Part shown: piece after piece, positions 40,201-50,755 of the stretch
Numbering within the stretch: position 1 is the stretch's first letter
How the letters are laid out: every line of letters begins with the position of its first letter
NCBI GenBank assembly: GCA_023150915.1
Contig: JAKLKA010000036.1
Span: 1 to 55,981, forward strand
Direction of reading: 5' to 3'
Source of the DNA: Polyangiaceae bacterium
GTDB taxonomy: Bacteria; Myxococcota_A; Polyangia; Polyangiales; Polyangiaceae
Length of the DNA stretch: 55,981 nt
Position numbers and translations under genes: made by a program
The notes under the pieces: generated by a model
The model's database searches: none
What the model was told of the DNA's origin: nothing
What the model saw: the letters and a program-made list of their open reading frames with translations, nothing else

Positions 40201-43200
40201 AGAGCGCGAACAGCTCGTTCCATCGCGCCGAACCGTTGAAGGCCAGCTTCAGCCGATCGAAGGCCCAGTCGGCGCTCGGGCACAGCTCGAGCACCCGAGT
40301 GAGCAGGGCGATCACGCGCTCGGCGTCCTCGAACCACTCTTCGTTGAACTCGACGAAGCGGCGCCCGAGCTCTTCGGCCACGTCGGGGCCCAGGTCGCCG
40401 TCCAGGCACCGGCCGTACGCCTCTGCCACGGGCTCGGGGCGGTTCACGCGGCGGGCGACGCGCTCGGCGGCGTCCCACAGGCCCGAGACGTGGGGCAGCT
40501 CTTCCGCACCGGCCAGCGCTGCCGCCAGCGTGGCCTCGTCGTCGCCTTCACGGCACTCGAGCAAGCGCTCGTACCAGCGCACTCGCGACTCGGCGAGCGA
40601 GTCCACGCCGCGGGCGACGTCGATCAGGGTCTGCAAGAGCTCGGCGCGCGCTTCACGGCTCTCGGCGCTGTCGGCGACCTTCTCGAGCAGAACGGCTGCC
40701 TGGGCGCGGACCGCGTCGAACGAGAGCAGAGCCCGCGTCAGGCGCATCACCTCGGCGTCTTGCGGGGCCACGTCGAGCAGGTGACCCAGGGTGGCCAGTG
40801 CATCGGCGGGCCGCCCCAGGCGCTCGATCCACAGCGAGACCATGCCGATCTCGGCGGTGGTGCGCTGTTCGCCCTCGCCCCGTTCGCACAGCGCCGCCAG
40901 GGTCACCAGCGCGCCCTCGGCGTCGCCGTGGGTGGACTGCAGGCGCGCCAGCTGTGACAGCGCGTCGAGTCGCTCGGGATCGCGATCGAGCACTCGCTTG
41001 TACAGCTCGATGGCGGCCGCGGGGTTGCCCAGCGTGGTCTCTTCGGCCAGCGCCCAGGCAATCAGCACCGTGGTCGGATCCGTGGCCCGCGACGCGCGCC
41101 ACTCGAAGAGCCAGCGTCGATCGGCGACCCGCGCCGGCGTCAGCTCGTTGGTCGCCAGGAACACCGTGAAGGCCTCGGCGGCGGCCTGGACGTCCTCGGC
41201 GCCGCTCTCCAGCACCCGCCGGTAGATCTCGGCCACCTCGTCGCGATGCGCCGGGCTGGTCGACAACGCGCGGGCGCGCGACAGCAGCACCTGCCGCATC
41301 CGAGCGGGGTCGAGGCTGTCGCGGGCGAGCACGCCGTCGGTCAGCACCACGAACACCTCGATGGCGCCCTCGGCGACGGCCGGCGCCTCCAGCGACAGCA
41401 ACAGCGCCACCACGTCGCGCTCGTCGGCCCCCGAGCGGTGCAACACGCCGAACGCCTCGGGGATCTTCTCCCAGGCGCTGCTGGCGGCATAGAGCGAGAT
41501 CAGGCGCCGGGCCGCCTCGGCCTCGTCGGGGCTCACGCCCAAGACGCGCTCGTACATGCGGCGCGCGCGCTCGTCGTCGCCGGCGGCGTCGGCGGCGCGG
41601 GCGCCGGCCAGCCACGACTTGGCGGCCGCCTCGGGATCCACCAGCTGCTTGGCCTGCACCAGCCCCAGCTTCTCGAGCAGGGCGGCGCGATCTTCCGGGG
41701 CGCCGGCCACGGCAATGCGCCGCTCCAGCACCTGGCGCATGGTCTCGGCATCACCGTTGGAGTGCGCGAGCAGCTCGATGTTCTCGAGCACCGAATCGGA
41801 GAGCTCGGCGCTGACCAGAAGCTCGCGGTAGTGCTCCAGCGCCTTGGCGCTGTCGCTCTCGGCGGCGACCTCGGCCATCCGCAGCAAGGTCGCGTTCCGC
41901 CGCTCGCCCTCGTGGAACGCGAGCGCGCGCTCGAGCTCCGAGTACAGCACCGACCAGTTTCGCGCTTCGGTGTAGCGCTCGACCAGCGCCTGGTGAGCCG
42001 CGGCGTCCCGAGGGTCTTCTGCCAGGGCCCGCAGCCAGGCTTCGATGGCTTCGTCTGGCCGCGAGAGCTCGCCCCCCAGCAAGCGCGCCATGGAATGCAG
42101 CAGGTGCTTCTTGCGCTCACCCTCGGGATTGCGAGCCAGCGCGTCGCGATACAGCGACAGGCGCTCTTCGGGGCTGCCTTGCTCGGCCAAGAGCTCGTCG
42201 ATGCGCGAGAGCAGATCGGCGTTCGACGGGTCGAAGGCCAGCGCGCGCCGATACACGGCGACGGCTCGCCCGGCGTCGCCGCTCTGCACCAGCGCCTCGG
42301 CGGTGGCCCGGGCCAGATCGCACATCTCGGGGCTGTCCACCGGGTGCTCGCCCAGGGCGCCGGCCAGGGCGGCGGCGCGCTCTGCCGGGCGCCCGGCCTC
42401 GGTGCCGAGCGACTGCACGCGTTCGAGCCACAGACCCAGTGCCGAGCGCGCGAACGTCACGACCAGGCCAAGCCCCCGGGCCGCCAGCTCGAGGGCCCGC
42501 GCGGGATCTTTGAGATGGGTTGCCGCAATCGCGAGCGCCTCTTCGATGGCGGCCAGCTGCGCCTCGGGCTCGGCGGCCAGCTCGGCTCGGGTCTCGAGCA
42601 CGCGCAACAGGCCGGTCCCCGGCTCTTCGCGGCGGAACACCCGTTCGAGGACGTCCGCCGCCGTGAGGCGCGAGTCGCCGGCGAGCATCAGCTTCTCGAC
42701 GGCGGCGCGGCTGACCTTGTCGGTGGGGTCGGCCGCCAGCGCCCGCTCGTAGGCGGCGAGCCCGCCAGGGACATCCGAGAGACGCGACACCTTGAGCTGT
42801 GCCAGGCGAGTGAGCAGCGCGACCTGCTCTTCTGCGGGCGCCAGCTCCAGGTCGCGCTCCAGCACCCAGGCCAGCTCTTTCCACTGCTTCTCTTGTTCCA
42901 GCAGCGGGATCATCTGGGCGTGCGCGTCCCGCGCCGGGCCGAAGCGCGCCAGATACGCGCGCCAAGCCTCGAGCGCCGCCGCGCGATCGCGCCCCTTCTC
43001 CGTGCGCAGCTCGGCCGCGCGGAACAAGAGGTGGCGCCCTTCGCCCGGCTCTTTGGCCCGCGCGGCGCGACGCTCGGTCACGTCGATCAGGCCCTCGAAA
43101 TCGCCCTGATCTTCGTACAGGCCCGTGAGCTTCTTCAAGGCGTCGTCGGCCCAGGGTGAGTCGATCAGCGCGCGGTAGGCGCTGATGGCCTTGGACGGAT

Positions 43201-44653
43201 CGTTGAGCTCGCCCTCGGCCAGCTTGGCCAGCCGGCGCGCCGCCGCGTTGCGCGGATCCGGCTCGGTCTCGAGCCGCGCCACCAGCTCGAGAGCCGCGCC
43301 CAGTGCCTTGGGGTCGCCGGACTTCTCCGACAGCTCGACCAGATGGCGGGCCGCAATCAGCATCGCCGACGGATCTGCCGCGTCTTCGACCACCTGCTTG
43401 AAGGCCGCCTCGGCCCGCTTCACGTCGCCCGAGCGCAGGTACACGGTTCCGATCTCGGCACCCACCCGGGCGCGCACCGCCGGCTCTTTGCAGGTGCCCA
43501 GCGCGCGATTGAGCAGCTTGGCCGCTTCCGCGGGCTGGTTCAGGCTCAGGCTCAGCTCGACGTAGCGGCGCCGGGCTTCGTCCTCGCCCGGCTCGGCGCT
43601 CACCACCGGCCCGAGCAGCTCCAGGGCCCCCGCGGGGTCGCCGGCGTCTTGCCGGATGAAGGCCAGGCGGCGCTGCACTTCCATCCGGCGCGGGCCGCGC
43701 ACCGTCTTCAGCTCGAGGTTCAACATGGCCGCGGCCTGATCTGCCAGACCGAGGGCGAAGTACGCGTCCGACAGCGCCGCCGCGACCCGCGCCGACACCG
43801 CGCGGTTGTCGAGCAAGGCCTCGGCCACGCGCCGCGCTTCGGCGTGGGCGGGCGTCTGCGCCAAGAGCGCCTCGATGTGCGGCACGGCGCGGTGCGGCTC
43901 GCCCACGTCCTTGGTGTACAGCTCGAGCAGCCGCGTCCGGATCTGGAAGCTCTCGATGGGGGTCGGCGCCGGCTCGCGGAGCAGCGACGCCTCGAGCAAC
44001 TTGATCGCCTCGCGCGACTTGCCCGCCGCCACCAGGCGCTGCTCCAGCGCTTCACGGACCCAGCTGTCGTTCGGATCGAGCTTGTTCAGCCGGGTGAGCG
44101 CGTCGACCGTCAGCTCGGCAAGGGCCGGCTGATCGGCGCTGACCTCGACCACCTGACGCAACCGGCGCAGTTGCACCGCAGGATCGCGATCGTGCGTTGC
44201 CAGATCGAAGTAGAGCTTGGCGAGGCGGGCGCTGTCCGAGCCGTCCGCGAAGATCTTCTCGAGGCGGGCCACGGCTTCAGGGTGGCCGGGCTGAGCCGCC
44301 ACCACCCGCTCGGCATAGGCCACGGCGCCGTCGGGATCGCCGAACACGTCGGCGAAGAACTGGGTGGCTGCCAGGAAGACGGCGGTCTGCGCCTCGGCCG
44401 AGAGCAGCTTGACGCGGCGGTCTTGCGCCAGGCTCTCGTAGGCGAACGCCAGGTCGGCGAGCTTGTCTTGCTCGGACGCCACCGCGTGCAGCTTCTCGAA
44501 CAGCGCCGGGAAGATCTGACCCTTGGCCGCGGCGTTCACCAGCGAGTCGAGTACCGCTTGCGGGCTCTCGATCGAGCCGCTCAGGTAGTCGTCGAGCTCT
44601 TCGACGCGCAGGATTCGACCGCCCGGTCCCTTGCTGCCTTTGGTGTTCGCCAT
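34235..44653 (-). CDS. Giant TPR-repeat protein (3,472 residues)
   Basis: One uninterrupted frame of 10.4 kb, 19% of the window, with no signal peptide or membrane segment. The whole length is helical and built of degenerate 34-residue TPR units (for example WRAYLARFGP and AEAYGRCLDG types; typical repeat core AIEAWLRALAEDPRDAAAHQALVE), with recurrent phrases such as R-L-A-x-L-Y and L-A-R-V-L. A Lys-rich break (EESKKKKSHAKSV) occurs near the middle. Such a superhelix would exceed 100 nm if fully extended and would act as a cytoplasmic scaffold. Related very large TPR proteins are known from myxobacteria, where function is largely unknown. Codon use equals the core genes, so it is old here. 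The ATG at 44653 follows upp by 134 bases. Confidence 0.9.
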   Translation of the reverse strand: MANTKGSKGPGGRILRVEELDDYLSGSIESPQAVLDSLVNAAAKGQIFPALFEKLHAVASEQDKLADLAFAYESLAQDRRVKLLSAEAQTAVFLAATQFFADVFGDPDGAVAYAERVVAAQPGHPEAVARLEKIFADGSDSARLAKLYFDLATHDRDPAVQLRRLRQVVEVSADQPALAELTVDALTRLNKLDPNDSWVREALEQRLVAAGKSREAIKLLEASLLREPAPTPIESFQIRTRLLELYTKDVGEPHRAVPHIEALLAQTPAHAEARRVAEALLDNRAVSARVAAALSDAYFALGLADQAAAMLNLELKTVRGPRRMEVQRRLAFIRQDAGDPAGALELLGPVVSAEPGEDEARRRYVELSLSLNQPAEAAKLLNRALGTCKEPAVRARVGAEIGTVYLRSGDVKRAEAAFKQVVEDAADPSAMLIAARHLVELSEKSGDPKALGAALELVARLETEPDPRNAAARRLAKLAEGELNDPSKAISAYRALIDSPWADDALKKLTGLYEDQGDFEGLIDVTERRAARAKEPGEGRHLLFRAAELRTEKGRDRAAALEAWRAYLARFGPARDAHAQMIPLLEQEKQWKELAWVLERDLELAPAEEQVALLTRLAQLKVSRLSDVPGGLAAYERALAADPTDKVSRAAVEKLMLAGDSRLTAADVLERVFRREEPGTGLLRVLETRAELAAEPEAQLAAIEEALAIAATHLKDPARALELAARGLGLVVTFARSALGLWLERVQSLGTEAGRPAERAAALAGALGEHPVDSPEMCDLARATAEALVQSGDAGRAVAVYRRALAFDPSNADLLSRIDELLAEQGSPEERLSLYRDALARNPEGERKKHLLHSMARLLGGELSRPDEAIEAWLRALAEDPRDAAAHQALVERYTEARNWSVLYSELERALAFHEGERRNATLLRMAEVAAESDSAKALEHYRELLVSAELSDSVLENIELLAHSNGDAETMRQVLERRIAVAGAPEDRAALLEKLGLVQAKQLVDPEAAAKSWLAGARAADAAGDDERARRMYERVLGVSPDEAEAARRLISLYAASSAWEKIPEAFGVLHRSGADERDVVALLLSLEAPAVAEGAIEVFVVLTDGVLARDSLDPARMRQVLLSRARALSTSPAHRDEVAEIYRRVLESGAEDVQAAAEAFTVFLATNELTPARVADRRWLFEWRASRATDPTTVLIAWALAEETTLGNPAAAIELYKRVLDRDPERLDALSQLARLQSTHGDAEGALVTLAALCERGEGEQRTTAEIGMVSLWIERLGRPADALATLGHLLDVAPQDAEVMRLTRALLSFDAVRAQAAVLLEKVADSAESREARAELLQTLIDVARGVDSLAESRVRWYERLLECREGDDEATLAAALAGAEELPHVSGLWDAAERVARRVNRPEPVAEAYGRCLDGDLGPDVAEELGRRFVEFNEEWFEDAERVIALLTRVLELCPSADWAFDRLKLAFNGSARWNELFALYDRELGRLEDGPRKLEILREAAMAAKDFANDADRAIDYLERLERAAPGDARIEASLERLYEREGRTRPLISLLSRRLAQATGPKKTDLSLRVARLWLEVGDPVEAYALLERVLAEPKPSAEVHELLERLVALPAARDSLAPSEESKKKKSHAKSVRHAAAELLRKRYEADGDVAQVARMLEVELELADTKQERVSRLEKIIQLRTDSIGDYRGAFESVAQLVALEPHETLHRVRLAELGGRTGDHARRAELLVTIAGGCQDAAVRLDLLLEAATVQKTDLGDSGAAVELLQRVLAEAGDDRARALSAARELDPLLDAAGRASERVSVLEQLAALEDEAERRKAALGAAARVSGRVLKDWDRAIRAWRARLDDDASDTEALDGLADAVAAQGNWADLVSVLEARAALSAPEAARRDRTFVARLWADQLGNPERAIATWKAIRADLGADAESFDALAELYRQGQRWAELTALISEQIASEVDPKQKQALSVALGSVHLEHTGDLEAALAAFVAVGAWQSALTVLEAPAERPRGRALAEQLLNEATGAWKLGDEAAGEAALATLEALGRRLSDDGEHAALVELYLSAADLPYPKERRRALLSEAACLCSDRLADADRALSLFRRLFAEDSADTVAQAVVTRFALLLEEQKLDAEIATLWEDQARARAGLGDAGAAAALFARAADIAESRLGATERAIDNHRAAADLGSEPALDALARIFDAAGRHTDAAAALERLCERSSRDELGARTLRLAEAHLRAGQPELARARLEHAVAHALDAGGVRQRLAELYRTQRAFGPLALLLTTEAQRAPDNKTRLRLLQETAKIHLERLDSPDAAIPLLEQAIELDPDDPVLRLGLAAAFTSSGRLDDALAVLKKQIERYGTRKPKDRALVHFQLARTSLAAGRRAEAIAELDFANKIDPAHPGILQALAKLAFEEGQLERAEKQYRALLLVLGRDDDDAPSRAEALLDLAEIAGRAGDDVRAVELVDSAFEAALESVREADALETALRARGRYDLLARSVEGRLARAESPADAARALADLAFLHAEHLGGLAAAEGRIRDRARAIHSGLNEGVDSDDRAWAALGRVYDFLGDASAEADVLERRVSGALASGSTELEPDAFYRLAEIRLHDAPALARGIEVLERALELAPDLARAERLLRAALESQPGSEALTALFERVARAKGDDLLLVEALSKVVALPGVHTEALREGVALAERLERSDLCEALLRSAVERDAMGEADTAWALCELADLCDERGALPEALSLRERAAGLLPPDEARALLLSVARRWAGEAGDAASARRIYESLLEHDPADREVWEPLASVYRKLGASEALVELIERTVPLVESSADRGQLRFEQAEILLDEGRSHEATTILQEILEEDPGQARAADRLLSILEQSGLTDPIVALRMTQIDTAKDRQDVPRLVAQSLGLGKLLESLGRADDAYDVYVAVLDWDKSDREILRAVLRLAELRDDPYVVADVLESLLRVERGEPAVEIASRLVMLRTDQGDEEGAQRALELGFVASPTTVELRDPLLDRYASREDWAGASRVLRDAVRVVPNDRELLGRLIDAHRCAGESTVALEILDSLGEMAADPQVSRARAALLSDVGRDEEAVLVLEAAFGLDPEAAHDLIPALERAMARSDAERARELALRLTEVLERTGDGEAARARLVDLGKQFPKDREVVRRLAELEGRAERWDAASMAYRKLIALEEGDALTEAALSLADACERAGRFGDARGGLERAHKLAPHDARLKDRLRALYEAVGDSRELARFVFEEAAGEQQVQRRFELLLQAGNLLLMPDGDPGRAVEILSEARGLSPDSLDGAVLLSRAHAAVGRGEEAMTLLGELVASFRGRRAKELAPVYREMSRIQLTEGFLSDALGSLTKAFEMDMKNARLAMELGQLALDMDETEVAARAFRGVTMLRAGEEEGGELVTNDVKAHANYQLALLAQRAGDPRRARMLAGKALSENPDHHLARQLVSEIDGG

Positions 44654-44722
44654 GCGTCCCTTCGCCGAGGCCCCGAGCCCGTAACGCTAGGACATTTTTG
44701 CGGCTCTGGGTCAGGTCTCGGG

Positions 44723-44748
44723 GCGCCCGGCCCCGGGTGGCCGGGCGC
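44723..44748. terminator. GC-rich hairpin between upp and the giant TPR gene
   Basis: GCGCCCGGCC and its exact complement form a 10-bp stem with a six-base loop. No T tract follows in either direction, so it could be a factor-assisted terminator or an mRNA-stabilising end for upp. Confidence 0.5.
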
Positions 44749-44787
44749 GGTGCTGAGCATTTGGGATGTAGGTGCGGCGGCGCCCGC

Positions 44788-45423
44788 TCACTTCGTGCCG
44801 TACAGCCGGTCGCCGGCGTCGCCGAGCCCCGGCAAGATGTAGCCGTGGTCGTTCAGGCGCACGTCGATGGCGGGCGTGTAGATCGGCACGTCGGGGTGCT
44901 GCTTACGGAAGGTGGCGATGCCTTCCGGGGCCGCGAGCAGGCACACGTACTTCACGCTCTTCGGCCCGGTGGCCTTGACCCGGGCCACGGCCGCCGCGGC
45001 GCTGTTGCCGGTGGCCAGCATCGGGTCCATCACGATCGCGTCGCGGTCGTGCATCTCGCTCGGCACCTTGAAGAAATACTCGACGGGCTCCAGCGTCTTC
45101 GGATCGCGGTACAGCCCGATGTGACCCACGCGCGCGCTGGGCACGATGCGCAGCATGCCGTCCAGCATGCCGGTGCCAGCGCGCAGCACGCTGATCAGCA
45201 CGATCTTCTTGCCCTCGAGCACCGGGGCCCGCATCGGCTCGAGCGGGGTCTCGATGTCTTCCATCACCAGCGGCAGATCGCGGGTCACCTCGTAGGCCAT
45301 CAGCATGCTCAGCTCTTGCAAGAGCGCGCGGAACGAGCTGGTGCTCGTGGTCTTCCGCCGCATCAGGCTCAGCTTGTGCTGGATGAGCGGGTGGTTGATG
45401 ACGAAGACGTTCTCCTCTGACAT
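44788..45423 (-). CDS. upp: Uracil phosphoribosyltransferase
   Basis: 211 residues. It converts uracil and PRPP to UMP in pyrimidine salvage. The PRPP loop is [27 protein letters not shown] and the C-terminal [15 protein letters not shown] are strictly conserved uracil-specific features. Length is typical (about 208). It lies 12 bases after the FHA-GGDEF gene on the same strand, so they should be co-transcribed, an unusual pairing of a second-messenger enzyme with nucleotide salvage. Confidence 0.96.
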   Translation of the reverse strand: MSEENVFVINHPLIQHKLSLMRRKTTSTSSFRALLQELSMLMAYEVTRDLPLVMEDIETPLEPMRAPVLEGKKIVLISVLRAGTGMLDGMLRIVPSARVGHIGLYRDPKTLEPVEYFFKVPSEMHDRDAIVMDPMLATGNSAAAAVARVKATGPKSVKYVCLLAAPEGIATFRKQHPDVPIYTPAIDVRLNDHGYILPGLGDAGDRLYGTK

Positions 45424-46222
45424 GCCGGACTCCGTTCAGCGACAGACGCGGTTTTTACCACCCTGCTTCGCGCGGTACAGTGCCTCGTCCGCCTTCTGGA
45501 ACAAGCCGAGCGGATCGTCGGCATCGGCGGGGAATTCTGCCACGCCGATCGAGATGCCGGGCCGGAGCGGGACCCCCTCGCGCTCGAAGGGGTGGGCGGC
45601 GATGGCCGCCCGGATCTCTTCGGCCACGGCCACGCCCGCCGCCGCGTCGAGGCCCGGCAGCGCGGCCAGGAACTCGTCCCCGCCGAAGCGCGACCCCATG
45701 CCTCGGGCGCCCACGACCTCGCCGATCAGCTTGCCCGCCGCGCCGATCACGTACGCCCCGAACAGGTGGCCGTGGGTGTCGTTGATCTTCTTGATGCCGT
45801 CCAGGTCCATCACCAAGAGGGCCACGCTCGCGCCCTGCTTCCGCCCCGCTTCCAGCATCTGAGAGAGCTCGGCGTCGAACTTGCGCCGCACGAACAGCCC
45901 CGAGAGGTCGTCGATGTTCAACAGGCGCTCGACCACCTGGTTGTAGGCCTGGGCAACGCCGTCTTGAAGCTCGAAGCGCATCACGCTGGTGCCGATCACG
46001 ATGGTGTCGTTGGGCTTCAGGGCGGCGTCGCTCACCTTCTGATCGTTGAGTGACACCCCGTTGGTGCTGCCCAGATCGACCAACGCCCAGCCGTCGCCGC
46101 GGTCGTCGATGCAGGCGTGGTGCCACGACACCAGGCCGTCGGAGAGCGGCAGCGCGGCATCCGGGTCCCGGCCGATCAGCAGCGTGCGCTCGACGATCAC
46201 CCGCCGGCCGACGTCGCCCTCG

Positions 46223-48238
<2,016 letters not shown>

Positions 48239-48302
48239 GGCAGGGGGCGATATGGCACTCGCCGGCGGGATCGTCGAGGCGGATCGCCCCGCGCGGCCCG
48301 CG

Positions 48303-49967
48303 TCAGTCGAACCGGTGGAACCCGCCGGGCGGAGGCTTGGCGATGGGCCCCCCACCCCCCGGCTTCTTCTTGGTCCGGGTCAGCGAGACCCGGAAGCGCT
48401 GGCTCTCGTCCGGGGTGATCTTCTCGACCGCGTCGTCGTAGCCTTCGCGCCTCAGCGTGAGCTCGACCTGCGTGTTGCCCTTGGGCAGCTTGAACTCGAT
48501 GGGGGTCGGACCCTTCTCTTGGCCGTCGACGAGCAGCGTGGCCCCGGCCGGCTCGCTCACGACCTTGATCATCACCTCGGTCGAGGCCGGCGCTTCGCCG
48601 GGCGTGGCCTTGGGCAACACCGAGGTGGGCACGCGCAGCGCGCCCACGCCGCGCGCCATGGACGCGCCGCTGGCCTTGGGGATGCTGAGCACCAAGCCCA
48701 GAGCCCCGAGCGCCAACACCGACGCTGCGGCGGCGCCCGCGACGAAGATCGACCGGGTGCGCCGCGCCTCGGCGGCGGCCTGCGCCAGCGCGTCCACGCC
48801 CGACCCGGCGTGCGAGCCGCCGAAGGTGAAGCCGCTCTCGAGCCGACCGCGCGGAATGGACCCGGCGCCCGACAGCTCGGAGATCGCCTCCATCCCTTCG
48901 AGCTCGGGGATCTCGACGGCCGAGTCGGCCTCGGCGGTCGGGACCGCGCCGACCGCGCCGCCCGCCCGGACCTTCCGCAGCATCTCGTTCTTCTCGGCGA
49001 TGCGATCGGCGAAGAGCTGCTGCATCATCGCGACCAGCACCTCTTCCGGATCCTGGGGACCGAGCAGCTCGCGCACCACGGCCATCAGGTCGCGGCGCAT
49101 CTCGGCGGCGGTCGCGTAGCGCTCGTCGGCGCTCTTCGAGAGCGCCTTCATCGTTACCCGGTCGAGCGCCTCGGGGCAGCCTTCGACCACCTTGCTGGGC
49201 GGCACCGGCGTCTCGCGGCACACCGCTTCGAGCACGCCGAGCTTGGTGTCGCGCTTGAACAGGCGGCGCCGGGTCAAGAGCTCGTAGAGCACGATGCCCA
49301 GCGCGAAGATGTCGGCACGGCGATCGATGGGCTTCCCCCGGCACTGCTCGGGAGCCATGTACTCGAACTTGCCCTTGAGCTGTCCGACCTCGGTGTGGGC
49401 GGTGCGGTCCGCGGCCTTGGCGATGCCGAAGTCGAGCACCCGGACGCCGCCGCCGTAGGTCACGAAGATGTTCTGCGGAGAGATGTCGCGGTGCACGAGC
49501 GCCAGCGGCCGGCCCTCGGGATCTTTCAGCTCGTGCGCGGCGTGCAGGCCGGCGCACGCCTCGGCCACGATGAACGCGCACATCGCGGCGCCGATGTCCT
49601 TCTCGAGCACCAGGCTGCGCCGCACCATGCCGGCGGCGTTCTCGCCCTCGAGGTACTCCATGGTCAGGAACAGGTTCTTCCCGTCCTGGCCGAGCTCGTG
49701 GACCTGGACCACGTTCCGGTGCTGGATGCGAGCCGCGAGCCGCGCCTCGTCCAGGAACATGTCGACGAACGCCGGCTGCTCGGCCAGGTGGGCCAAAATC
49801 CGCTTGATGACGACGGCGCGCTCGAAACCACTCGGCCCGCGGAGCCTTCCGAGCAAGATCTCGGCCATCCCGCCTACTGCCAGGCGGCCGACGACCTCGT
49901 ACCGGCCGATGGTTTCTACAGTTGTGGATTCCGCTGCGGCCATTCCCCCTGCTATGCTTCCAAGCAT
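48303..49967 (-). CDS. Membrane-bound Ser/Thr protein kinase with PEGA domain
   Basis: 554 residues from ATG 49967 (546 from ATG 49943). Kinase domain about 20-290: RLAVGGMAEILLG, Lys55 in VVIKRI, HRD in HRDISPQN (159-166), DFG in LDFGIAKA (179-185), MAPEQ; all catalytic residues are intact. A linker with acidic stretches follows, then one membrane segment (SIFVAGAAAASVLALGALGLVLSI, about 405-428) and an exported PEGA domain (VVSEPAGATLLVDGQEKG onward). It diverges from a TPR gene with a palindrome between. The palindrome overlaps ATG 49967, favouring ATG 49943, though GGGGGA lies too close to the latter. Confidence 0.93.
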   Translation of the reverse strand: MLGSIAGGMAAAESTTVETIGRYEVVGRLAVGGMAEILLGRLRGPSGFERAVVIKRILAHLAEQPAFVDMFLDEARLAARIQHRNVVQVHELGQDGKNLFLTMEYLEGENAAGMVRRSLVLEKDIGAAMCAFIVAEACAGLHAAHELKDPEGRPLALVHRDISPQNIFVTYGGGVRVLDFGIAKAADRTAHTEVGQLKGKFEYMAPEQCRGKPIDRRADIFALGIVLYELLTRRRLFKRDTKLGVLEAVCRETPVPPSKVVEGCPEALDRVTMKALSKSADERYATAAEMRRDLMAVVRELLGPQDPEEVLVAMMQQLFADRIAEKNEMLRKVRAGGAVGAVPTAEADSAVEIPELEGMEAISELSGAGSIPRGRLESGFTFGGSHAGSGVDALAQAAAEARRTRSIFVAGAAAASVLALGALGLVLSIPKASGASMARGVGALRVPTSVLPKATPGEAPASTEVMIKVVSEPAGATLLVDGQEKGPTPIEFKLPKGNTQVELTLRREGYDDAVEKITPDESQRFRVSLTRTKKKPGGGGPIAKPPPGGFHRFD

Positions 49968-49968
49968 A
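49953..49968. promoter_or_regulatory. Palindrome between the divergent kinase and TPR genes
   Basis: TATGCTT-CC-AAGCATA is a perfect 7+2+7 palindrome in an unusually AT-rich spot between start codons 49943 (or 49967) and 49982. It is placed to control both genes. It covers the first candidate start codon of the kinase. Confidence 0.6.
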
Positions 49969-49981
49969 CAAGCCTAGCAAA

Positions 49982-50755
49982 ATGCCTCGTACCGTCACAA
50001 GGGCTCTGCCCGGCCTATTGCTTCTCGCAGTTTTAGGGTGTCCTACATTGTCGGCTGAAGCCCAGCCGAAAGCCAAGAAAGACCCGAAGGTCGAGGCCGT
50101 CGAGCTCTTCGAGAAGAGCGCCGACCTGTATCGCCAGGGCAAATTCGACGAAGCGGCCGCGCTGCTCGAGCGAGCCTATTCGCTCCACGAAGAGCCGGTG
50201 CTGCTCTACAACCTGGGCCGCGCGTACGAGGGCCTGGGCGAAAATCAGAAGGCCATCGACGCCTACACCAAGTACCTGGAGAAGGCGCCAGAGGCGAAAG
50301 ATCGCGGCGCCCTGGAGCGACGCATCGTCACGCTCAAGGCTCAGATCGAGAAAGACAAGCAGCGCGCCAACCCCGATCCGGCCAAGCCCGAGCCCAAGCC
50401 CGAACCCAAGCCCGAGCCCAAGCCCGAGCCCAGCAAGGGGCCCGGGGTCTTGCCGTGGGTGGTGGCGGGCGTCGGTGTCGCTGCGGTGGGCGCCGGGTTC
50501 TTCTTCGGCCTGCAAGCCAAGAGCAAGCGCGACGACGCGGCCGACAACCCGGTGAGCCGCGACGCGGCCGACGAGTACGACAGCGCCAAGGGCATGGCCA
50601 CGACGGCCAACGTGCTCTTGATCGGCGGCACCGTGGTCGCCGCGGGCGGTGTGACCTGGGCGCTGCTCTCGCGCAAGAAGAGCGAGCCGGCGGCCGCCGC
50701 CAAGCTGCACCTCACCGTGACGCCGACCGGGGTGCGGCTCGGAGGGCGTCTTTGA
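49982..50755 (+). CDS. TPR membrane protein (paralogue of the kinase partner at 22973-23911)
   Basis: 257 residues from ATG 49982. Signal peptide with possible lipobox (LLAVLGC, Cys20). TPR units 35-110 (LFEKSADLYRQGKFDEAAAL; LLYNLGRAYEGLGENQKAID; YLEKAPEAKDRGALERRI), then a repeat of Lys-Pro-Glu-Pro units (about 135-150), two hydrophobic segments (VLPWVVAGVGVAAVGAGFFF; NVLLIGGTVVAAGGVTWALL) with a charged loop between, and a short tail. The order of parts equals that of the TPR protein beside the first kinase, but here the genes diverge. The downstream PH-domain gene starts at its stop codon (TTGA). Confidence 0.85.
   Translation: MPRTVTRALPGLLLLAVLGCPTLSAEAQPKAKKDPKVEAVELFEKSADLYRQGKFDEAAALLERAYSLHEEPVLLYNLGRAYEGLGENQKAIDAYTKYLEKAPEAKDRGALERRIVTLKAQIEKDKQRANPDPAKPEPKPEPKPEPKPEPSKGPGVLPWVVAGVGVAAVGAGFFFGLQAKSKRDDAADNPVSRDAADEYDSAKGMATTANVLLIGGTVVAAGGVTWALLSRKKSEPAAAAKLHLTVTPTGVRLGGRL
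50384..50431 (+). repeat. Four tandem 12-base units encoding KPEP repeats
   Basis: AAGCCCGAGCCC is repeated four times, with one G-to-A change in the second unit (AAGCCCGAACCC). It encodes Lys-Pro-Glu-Pro units, a rigid extended spacer between the TPR part and the membrane. Perfect units make it prone to slippage. Confidence 0.8.

Noticed and set aside
34274-44653. Numerous plus-strand frames of 200-900 codons opposite the giant TPR gene
   Set aside because: All are His/Arg/Gln/Gly-rich antisense shadows without start signals or motifs.
50384-50431. The 12-base tandem units as a minisatellite or origin repeat
   Set aside because: They are in frame within a coding region and encode a Lys-Pro-Glu-Pro spacer.
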